Below, in pieces: positions 5,561 to 7,569 of a DNA stretch of 7,569 nucleotides. Under the pieces are notes generated by a model. It did no database searches and was not told the DNA's origin. It worked only from the letters and a program-made list of their open reading frames with translations. Every line of letters starts with the position of its first letter. The first letter of the stretch is position 1. The position numbers and the translations under genes are program-made. Source of the stretch: a candidate division TA06 bacterium (GTDB taxonomy: Bacteria > Hydrothermota > DG-26 > E44-bin18 > JADFOU01); NCBI GenBank assembly GCA_022562655.1, contig JADFOU010000097.1, positions 1 to 7,569 on the forward strand, in the 5' to 3' direction.

Positions 5561-5915
5561 GGGGGCGATTAGGGCTCGACGGGGGTAGGGAAAGAGAAGG
5601 AGCATGTCGCCCGTTCTGCCGGGCGTAAAAAGGCGGAAAAACAATAGTTACCAACAGTAACTACGCTCTGGCCGCTTAAAGACGGCCACGTCCTTCTAAG
5701 CTTCTCCTTCAAGGTTTAGAAAGGACGTCGAGAATTGGAGGATAGTCTCTCGACTCCGCCTTCGGACAGAGGGGCGAATTGTAGGATAGAAGGCTGGTCC
5801 TCCTGGATCCTGCCCTTTGGAGACAGGGGGATGAGAAGAAAATAGAGGGCTAAGCATGTAGAGGCCTCTCTCGATCTGCCTTTGGACGCGGGTTCGATTC
5901 CCGCCGCCTCCACCA
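5561..5915 (+). ncRNA. ssrA: tmRNA (trans-translation ribosome rescue)
   Basis: About 355 nt. The 5' end GGGGGCG (5561-5567) pairs with CGCCTCC (5905-5911) as the acceptor stem, followed by A and an encoded CCA (5913-5915). The T arm is GCGGG-TTCGATT-CCCGC (5888-5904). AGGGCTCGAC (5571-5580) and CTAAGCATGTAGA (about 5850-5862) match conserved tmRNA segments. Pseudoknot 1 is visible: CGCCC/GGGCG (5608-5612 with 5621-5625) and CTGCC/GGCGG (5616-5620 with 5632-5636). After AATAGT, as in E. coli, the tag frame runs 5650-5679 as TNSNYALAA and stop. With the untemplated alanine the tag is ATNSNYALAA, ending in the protease-recognised ALAA. Helix 5 is formed by ACGTCCTT/AAGGACGT (5688-5695 with 5721-5728). 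One-piece tmRNA, intact. Confidence 0.97.
5650..5679 (+). other. tmRNA proteolysis-tag reading frame (ATNSNYALAA)
   Basis: Nine sense codons, ACC AAC AGT AAC TAC GCT CTG GCC GCT, then TAA. Frame and start are placed by aligning AATAGT-T-ACC with E. coli AATAGT-C-GCA. The NYALAA end matches many bacterial tags recognised by ClpXP-type proteases. The first codon, threonine, is unusual: the resume codon is most often alanine or glycine (GCN/GGN). Confidence 0.85.
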
Positions 5916-5938
5916 AATTTAAGTAGCAGTCTGCAGTT

Positions 5939-5969
5939 GCAGTAGTCCCGCCACGGGCGGGACCACTGC
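5939..5969. terminator. Strong GC-rich hairpin between convergent ssrA and recG
   Basis: GCAGT-A-GTCCCGCC (5939-5952), loop ACG, then GGCGGGAC-C-ACTGC (5956-5969): 13 base pairs with one A/C mismatch. It sits 23 nt after the tmRNA and 8 nt beyond the recG stop, so it could stop transcription from both sides. Neither side has a proper T tract, so it may instead be a barrier, an RNA 3'-end stabiliser or a dispersed palindromic element. GCAGT recurs just before it (5926-5930 and inside CTGCAGTTGCAGT). Confidence 0.5.
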
Positions 5970-5977
5970 CTTCTGCC

Positions 5978-7569
5978 TTACCCCACTTTGATAAGGTCGA
6001 GGCGATCCTGAAATTTGTTTTCGAATTCTCGTCGAATTTCTTGATGCTCTACTTTCTTAAAGGATGGGTCGTTCTCCACCAATTGAAAAGCATCCCCTCT
6101 AGCCTGAGAGAGGAGTTTTGTATCTGCCAATAGATCAGCAATCCGGAGTTGCGGAAGACCATGCTGTTTCGTTCCAAAGAATTCTCCAGGACCTCGCAGT
6201 CGAAGGTCCTTTTCCGCAATCTTGAAACCATCCTGGGTAGCAACAAGGGTGTTGAGACGCTCCTTCCCTTCGAAAGAGATCCTTCCTTTCGTAATCAGGA
6301 TACAATAGGACTTCTCACCCCCTCGTCCAATCCGCCCCCGGAGTTGATGGAGTTGAGCCAGTCCAAATCGTTCTGCATCCTCGATGACCATGATGGTGGC
6401 ATTGGGGACATCTACCCCCACCTCGATAACGGTGGTTGACACAAGGATCTGGATCTCCCCAGCTCGAAACCGCTCCATAATCTCATCCTTCTCCTCCCGC
6501 TTCATCTGCCCGTGAATCAATCCAACCTGGAATTCAGGGAAGGTCTCCTCTTTCAGACGATGGTACATCTCTGTGGCAGCCTTGAGGTCCAATTTCTCCG
6601 ATTCCTCTACGAGGGGATAGACAATATAGACCTGTCCGAATCGGAGGCCCCCCTGACCCTCTTTCACCCTTTCTCGAATGAATCCGTAGACCTTCTCTCT
6701 CTTTGACTCATTCGTCCATCGGGTAAGGATGGGCTTCCTCCCTGGGGGCATCTCATCAATGACGGAGATGTCCAGGTCTCCATAGAGGGTAAGGGAGAGG
6801 GAGCGAGGGATGGGGGTGGCGGTCATGACCAAATAGTCTGGCTGACCCCGAACTCCTTGCCAGACCCCTCGAAGAGTTGAGCCTTTGGCTGGTTCTTCTG
6901 GAGTGAACCCCTTCCGGACGAGTTTTGCCCTCTGCATCACACCGAAGCGATGTTGTTCATCCACAACGACAAATCCGAGGGACTTGAACTTCACCCCCTC
7001 TTCAATGAGGGCATGAGTGCCCACAATAATCTGACCTTCACCGCTCTCTATCGCTTGATAGGCCTCCTCTCTCTCCTTCTTCCGCATTCCCCCAACCAAG
7101 AGAACCACCCGGACTCCAATCTTCTCCAGAAGGCGGATCAACACCAAGAAGTGCTGTTCTGCCAGGATCTCGGTAGGAGCCATCAGGGCCGCCTGATACC
7201 CATTCTCTACTGCCAGGAGCATACAGAGAAGGGCGACGATGGTCTTACCACTCCCCACATCTCCTTGAAGGAGGCGGTGCATAGATTGAGTAGATTTCAT
7301 ATCCCCCTGAATCTCCTTCAAGACTCTCTTTTGGGCTCCAGTCAGTTCGAAGGGGAGAAGGCGGAGCAATTTCTCTTGTAGGGACGTATGGCCATTCGCC
7401 CCTCCGGTCTCCCCTACAAAGACGATTCCCTTCTTCGGTCCCTTCTGAGCCCTCTTCCTCAGGGCGAGAAGAAGTTCAAGATAGAAGATCTCCTCATAAG
7501 CAAGACGACGGCGGGAGGCATTTGCCTTCTCAAGGGATTCCGGAAAATGGAGGTTCAGAATCGCTTCCT
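5978..7569 (-). CDS. recG: ATP-dependent DNA helicase RecG (N-terminal part beyond the window)
   Basis: RecG is a superfamily 2 helicase that remodels stalled forks and branched DNA. 529 residues are present from the right edge to the stop (5978-5980). The full protein is usually about 690-800 residues, so the wedge domain lies outside. The open frame runs past the TTG at 7369: upstream codons read LHFPESLEKANASRRRLAYE, a typical RecG segment, so 7369 is internal. Motifs: I GDVGSGKT (7241-7264), Ia APTEILAEQH, II DEQH (6950-6961), III TATP (6812-6823), V VSTTVIEVGVDVP, VI QLRGRIGR (6323-6346), then the translocation segment DGFKIAEKDLRLRGPGEFFG near the C-terminus. Odd: between motifs II and III there are about 20 more residues than in most RecG proteins (roughly 6836-6907, including AKGSTLRGVWQGVRGQ). 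It is convergent with ssrA and appears functional. Confidence 0.95.
   Translation of the reverse strand, partial: EAILNLHFPESLEKANASRRRLAYEEIFYLELLLALRKRAQKGPKKGIVFVGETGGANGHTSLQEKLLRLLPFELTGAQKRVLKEIQGDMKSTQSMHRLLQGDVGSGKTIVALLCMLLAVENGYQAALMAPTEILAEQHFLVLIRLLEKIGVRVVLLVGGMRKKEREEAYQAIESGEGQIIVGTHALIEEGVKFKSLGFVVVDEQHRFGVMQRAKLVRKGFTPEEPAKGSTLRGVWQGVRGQPDYLVMTATPIPRSLSLTLYGDLDISVIDEMPPGRKPILTRWTNESKREKVYGFIRERVKEGQGGLRFGQVYIVYPLVEESEKLDLKAATEMYHRLKEETFPEFQVGLIHGQMKREEKDEIMERFRAGEIQILVSTTVIEVGVDVPNATIMVIEDAERFGLAQLHQLRGRIGRGGEKSYCILITKGRISFEGKERLNTLVATQDGFKIAEKDLRLRGPGEFFGTKQHGLPQLRIADLLADTKLLSQARGDAFQLVENDPSFKKVEHQEIRREFENKFQDRLDLIKVG

Noticed and set aside
5716..5916. Minus-strand open frame of 66 residues starting MVEAAGIEPAS
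   Set aside because: It is antisense to the tmRNA 3' half. The EAAGIEPA start comes from the complement of the acceptor and T arm and is a well-known type of false gene call.
7367..7369. TTG at 7369 as the recG start
   Set aside because: The frame continues without a stop to the window edge and encodes recognisable RecG residues upstream, so the codon is internal leucine.
6950..7381. Plus-strand 143-residue frame opposite recG
   Set aside because: It is antisense to conserved RecG motifs I and II and has no promoter or ribosome binding site.

Overview
The window comes from a diderm (Gram-negative-type) bacterium. It carries an outer-membrane secretin (PilQ) with its inner-membrane alignment complex, an SPase II-type lipoprotein signal, strong Shine-Dalgarno sites and consensus housekeeping (sigma70-type) promoters. 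GC looks moderate by eye. I cannot place the phylum from sequence alone; the combination fits an uncultured or environmental lineage as well as any cultured one.

Layout. (1) 39-527, minus: a small predicted lipoprotein of unknown function. (2) 528-730: a divergent regulatory region with two good promoters, one firing left into the lipoprotein gene and one firing right into the pilus operon. The right-hand promoter overlaps a 20-bp-period direct repeat. (3) 731-5459, plus: a six-gene operon encoding a 62-residue MerR/excisionase-like DNA-binding protein followed by pilM, pilN, pilO, pilP and pilQ. It ends at a hairpin at 5497-5522. (4) 5526-5915, plus: the tmRNA gene ssrA with its own promoter, a recognisable pseudoknot 1 and tag reading frame, and an encoded CCA end. 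(5) 5939-5969: a strong hairpin between convergent genes. (6) 5978 to the right edge, minus: recG, complete at its C-terminus and cut off by the window at its N-terminal side.

How the parts work together. PilM (cytoplasmic, FtsA-like), PilN and PilO (bitopic inner-membrane proteins) and PilP (periplasmic) form the alignment complex that links the type IV pilus inner-membrane motor to the PilQ outer-membrane channel. Pilin, the motor ATPases and PilC are not in the window. ssrA (trans-translation ribosome rescue) and recG (branched-DNA helicase) are housekeeping genes that happen to adjoin the operon.

The most interesting signals are the following. A BldC-like small regulator heads the pil operon just downstream of direct repeats that overlap its promoter. 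RecG has an unusual insertion of about 20 residues between motifs II and III. PilP has no cysteine for lipidation. The tmRNA appears to resume at a threonine codon. I see no mobile element, CRISPR array or tRNA gene.
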